Shown here: piece by piece, positions 61,995 through 64,000 of the stretch
Position numbering within the stretch: position 1 is the first letter of the stretch
Layout of the letters: every line of letters starts with the position of its first letter
Assembly (NCBI GenBank): GCA_044375555.1
Contig: JBILML010000015.1
Span: 1 to 64,000, forward strand
Length of the DNA: 64,000 nt
From: UBA967 sp044375555
Lineage (GTDB): Bacteria; Verrucomicrobiota; Verrucomicrobiia; Chthoniobacterales; Terrimicrobiaceae
Reading direction: 5' to 3'
Program-made: the position numbers and the translations under genes
The notes under the pieces: model-generated
Told to the model about the DNA's origin: nothing
What the model saw: only the letters and a program-made list of their open reading frames with translations
Database searches by the model: none

Positions 61995-62954
61995 TTGGCC
62001 GATAAAACGCGCCGCGTGAATTCGAATCCCGCAAGTCCGAAAAGTCTTCTCCGGTTGCTCGCGTATCCACTCGCGGTGGTCTTGTTGGCGTGCCTGATGT
62101 CGCCTCCGCTTTATTGGGTGGGGAACTTCCTCGCCGAGGCGGGAATTCTACCCATCGTCGAGGGATTTCCTTTTCACCGATATTTCAGCCGGAGTGTTCA
62201 AATCTCGGCGCTGCTGCTCCTGTGGCCGGCGTTTCGTTGGGTGGGAATCCGGAGCCTTTCGGTGTTGGGGATTGATAAAAATCCACGCTGGAAACGGGAT
62301 CTCGCCATTGGCTTTGTCCTCGCGTTTCTGCCGGTGCTTGCGTTGGGAGTGGGGTATTTTTTCTCGGGAGTTTATGAGTTTCGAGCGGATTGGGAGGGGG
62401 CGAAGTTTTTGCGCGTGGCGGGAACAGCGTGCGCTGTTTCGGTGGTCGAGGAGTTTCTCTTCCGCTGTGTCTTTCTCGGTTTGTGCCTGATGGCCATGGG
62501 TCGGGTGGCGGCGGTGGGATTTTCTGCCGTGTTTTTTGCTGTGGTTCACTTTTTGAAAACGGCCAAGCAGCCGCTGGACGCTCCGGTGACCTGGTGGAGT
62601 GGATTCGAGCAATTGCCGTTGTTGTTTTCCTCCGCTCCGCCGTGGCCGTTGCTGGGCTGGGGTTTTTTTTCGCTGGTGCTGGCGGGGATTCTCCTCGCGG
62701 TGGCAACGATCCGCACGCGCTCGCTGTTCCTCGCGATCGGGCTTCATGCGGGATGGATTCTCGGCCAGCAGGGAATTCAGATTCTCGGAAAATTCGGCAT
62801 CAAACCCTCCGATCAGCTTCTGCCATGGGTTGGAGAAAATGTGGTCAGCGGCGCGGTGCCAACCGGCTTGGTTCCCTTGGCGGTTTTGGGAATCACGGGA
62901 GTCCTGATCTTTTGGTTTCTGCGCTATGCCCGTTGTGACCGAAAAAATCCTTGA
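61995..62954 (+). CDS. CPBP family intramembrane metalloprotease
   Basis: A 319-residue membrane protein with about eight helices. The ABI/CPBP motifs are SVVEEFLFRCVFLG (EExxxR), FFAVVHFLK (FxxxH) and AIGLHAGWILG. The family includes Rce1-like proteases and bacteriocin immunity proteins. Start is TTG at 61995 or GTG at 62016; both lie within 33 bases of the divergent bioA start, so the two promoters must overlap coding sequence. Its stop overlaps the ComF-type gene by 29 bases. Confidence 0.82.
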   Translation: MADKTRRVNSNPASPKSLLRLLAYPLAVVLLACLMSPPLYWVGNFLAEAGILPIVEGFPFHRYFSRSVQISALLLLWPAFRWVGIRSLSVLGIDKNPRWKRDLAIGFVLAFLPVLALGVGYFFSGVYEFRADWEGAKFLRVAGTACAVSVVEEFLFRCVFLGLCLMAMGRVAAVGFSAVFFAVVHFLKTAKQPLDAPVTWWSGFEQLPLLFSSAPPWPLLGWGFFSLVLAGILLAVATIRTRSLFLAIGLHAGWILGQQGIQILGKFGIKPSDQLLPWVGENVVSGAVPTGLVPLAVLGITGVLIFWFLRYARCDRKNP

Positions 62955-63648
62955 GCCGCTGAGGTCGCTGTTTTTTCCCTCGCATTGTGCCCACTGCGCC
63001 CGAGGCGTGGAGGAGGGGAGGGACTGGTGCGAAGATTGCGCAGCGGGAATCGAGCGTGTGAAGCCGCCTCGTTGTGAAACCTGCTCCCAACCCTACGACG
63101 GAGTCACCGCCGATTTCCTCTGCCCGAACTGCCGCGGAGACCGGTTTTCTTTTCTCTGCGCCGTTACGGTTGCACGGAGCCACCGAACGGTGCGCGATGT
63201 TCTCCACCGCTTGAAATACAACCGCGAAATGTGGCTCGCCCGCATGCTGGCGGATATTCAGCGCGAAGGATTCGCCGATCCTCGCCTGGAGGGAATCGAG
63301 TTCGATGCTTTAGTGCCGGTGCCGCTCCATCCTCGCCGTCTGCGAGAGCGGGGATTCAACCAAGCCACGATTCTTGCCGAGCATCTCGCCCGCACCTCCA
63401 AGATTCCGGTTCGCGAATTTCTTCGCCGCACTCGCTACACCGGCACGCAGACCCGCCTCGGCCGGAAAGGGCGAAGGCAAAACTTGCGCGACGCGTTTTC
63501 ACTGCGCCAAGATGCCGATGTGACCGATTTGAACCTGCTTCTCGTGGATGATGTGCTCACAACGGGATCGACACTCGATGCCTGCGCCGCCATCCTCCTC
63601 GAGAACGGAGCCTGCTCCGTCCGGGCTCTTACGGTCGCCCGCGGATAA
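62926..63648 (+). CDS. ComF family protein (phosphoribosyltransferase-like)
   Basis: A 240-residue protein. The N-terminus has zinc-finger-like Cys pairs (CAHCARGVEEGRDWCEDC, CETCSQ, CPNC). The C-terminal PRTase fold carries ALVPVPLHPRRLRERGFNQA and the PRPP loop LLLVDDVLTTGSTLDACA. ComF/GntX proteins support DNA uptake or purine scavenging. It overlaps the CPBP gene and is followed by accD. Confidence 0.88.
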   Translation: MPVVTEKILEPLRSLFFPSHCAHCARGVEEGRDWCEDCAAGIERVKPPRCETCSQPYDGVTADFLCPNCRGDRFSFLCAVTVARSHRTVRDVLHRLKYNREMWLARMLADIQREGFADPRLEGIEFDALVPVPLHPRRLRERGFNQATILAEHLARTSKIPVREFLRRTRYTGTQTRLGRKGRRQNLRDAFSLRQDADVTDLNLLLVDDVLTTGSTLDACAAILLENGACSVRALTVARG

Positions 63649-63661
63649 CTTTTTCGAACCC

Positions 63662-64000
63662 ATGGCCATCTTCAAAAAACCCATTCTTCGCTCCCTCACC
63701 AGCAAGACCCGCGAAATGCCGACCGGGCTCTGGACCAAATGCCCATCTTGCTCGGAGGTCATTCACAACTTTGCCCTCGAGGAAAATTTGCAGGTCTGCC
63801 CGAAATGCGACCACCACTTCAATCTCGGCTCCCGCGAGCGCATTACGAGTCTTGTTGATCCCGATTCGTTCGAGGAACACGACGCCTCGATGTCCTCGGT
63901 CGATCCTCTTGGATTCAAGGGCGTGACGACCTACGCCGACCGACTCCGGAGTTACAAACAAAAGACCGGCCTTGTGGACGCAGTCACCACCGGCAGTGCT
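63662..64000 (+). CDS. accD: Acetyl-CoA carboxylase carboxyltransferase beta subunit, partial
   Basis: The first 113 residues of AccD; the rest lies past the right edge. The zinc ribbon is visible as WTKCPSCSEVIHNF and LQVCPKCDHHFNLGSRER (CxxC...CxxC), followed by the start of the carboxyltransferase domain (YADRLRSYKQKTGL). It catalyses the carboxyl transfer to acetyl-CoA in fatty acid synthesis. ATG at 63662 follows the ComF-type stop by 13 bases. Confidence 0.93.
   Translation, partial: MAIFKKPILRSLTSKTREMPTGLWTKCPSCSEVIHNFALEENLQVCPKCDHHFNLGSRERITSLVDPDSFEEHDASMSSVDPLGFKGVTTYADRLRSYKQKTGLVDAVTTGSA

Noticed and set aside
1..64000. CRISPR arrays, insertion sequences, prophage or integrase genes
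   Set aside because: No direct-repeat array with spacers, no transposase or integrase motif, and no phage structural gene was seen.

Overview
The window is a chromosomal segment of a bacterium that most resembles Verrucomicrobiota. Reasons: autotransporter-type beta-strand repeat proteins, one ending in a PEP-CTERM anchor; a short prepilin-like protein; a DUF5107/TPR protein; many Gfo/Idh/MocA oxidoreductases and glycoside hydrolases without SusC/SusD; frequent ATGA overlaps; and few clear Shine-Dalgarno sites. Rank below phylum cannot be set from this sequence alone.

Positions 1-44600 form a carbohydrate utilisation region. A minus-strand run (16422 down to about 1015) encodes a truncated prepilin-like protein, a secreted GH2 enzyme, an L-fucose/L-arabinose isomerase-type protein, GH43, a secreted BNR-propeller protein, an SGNH hydrolase, a GH106-like enzyme, a TIM-barrel epimerase, two Gfo/Idh/MocA oxidoreductases and a short secreted beta-strand-repeat protein. 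A NodB deacetylase and a partial PotC permease follow at the left edge. A plus-strand operon (17208-24728) encodes two dehydrogenases and 6-phosphogluconate dehydrogenase, a KDG-kinase-like PfkB protein, a mannonate/fructuronate oxidoreductase-like SDR, glucuronate isomerase UxaC and an SGNH hydrolase, which points to uronate catabolism. A second divergent pair follows: GH2 plus DUF5107/TPR on minus (30795-24773), and a large secreted GH-like protein, an MFS transporter and a parallel beta-helix protein on plus (31180-37745), then a UxaC-like amidohydrolase. The block ends with an AraC-type regulator (minus) divergent from a 1336-residue beta-strand-repeat/PEP-CTERM protein (plus).

The most notable signal is a repeated control site. 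Six clear copies and one weaker copy of a two-part element (ATARTGCAAA, then ATARTCYATT exactly 21 bp later) lie at the heads of the transcription units of this block, one on each side of every divergent intergenic region and pointing at the gene it precedes. Two tandem half-sites two helical turns apart are what AraC-family proteins bind, and the block contains exactly one AraC-type gene, itself preceded by a copy. I infer an autoregulated saccharide regulon joining secreted surface proteins, hydrolases, transport and uronate catabolism.

From about 44600 to the right end the genes are mostly housekeeping: a REP-like hairpin cluster, mnmE-hisC, a GT2 glycosyltransferase, a methyltransferase, cimA-yhbY, a PfkB kinase, a FecR-domain protein, a hipBA toxin-antitoxin pair beside tRNA-Thr(UGU), glgP, a putative DNA glycosylase, an NSS transporter with its MetS-like small subunit, yjbQ, bioA, a CPBP protease, a ComF-type protein and the start of accD.
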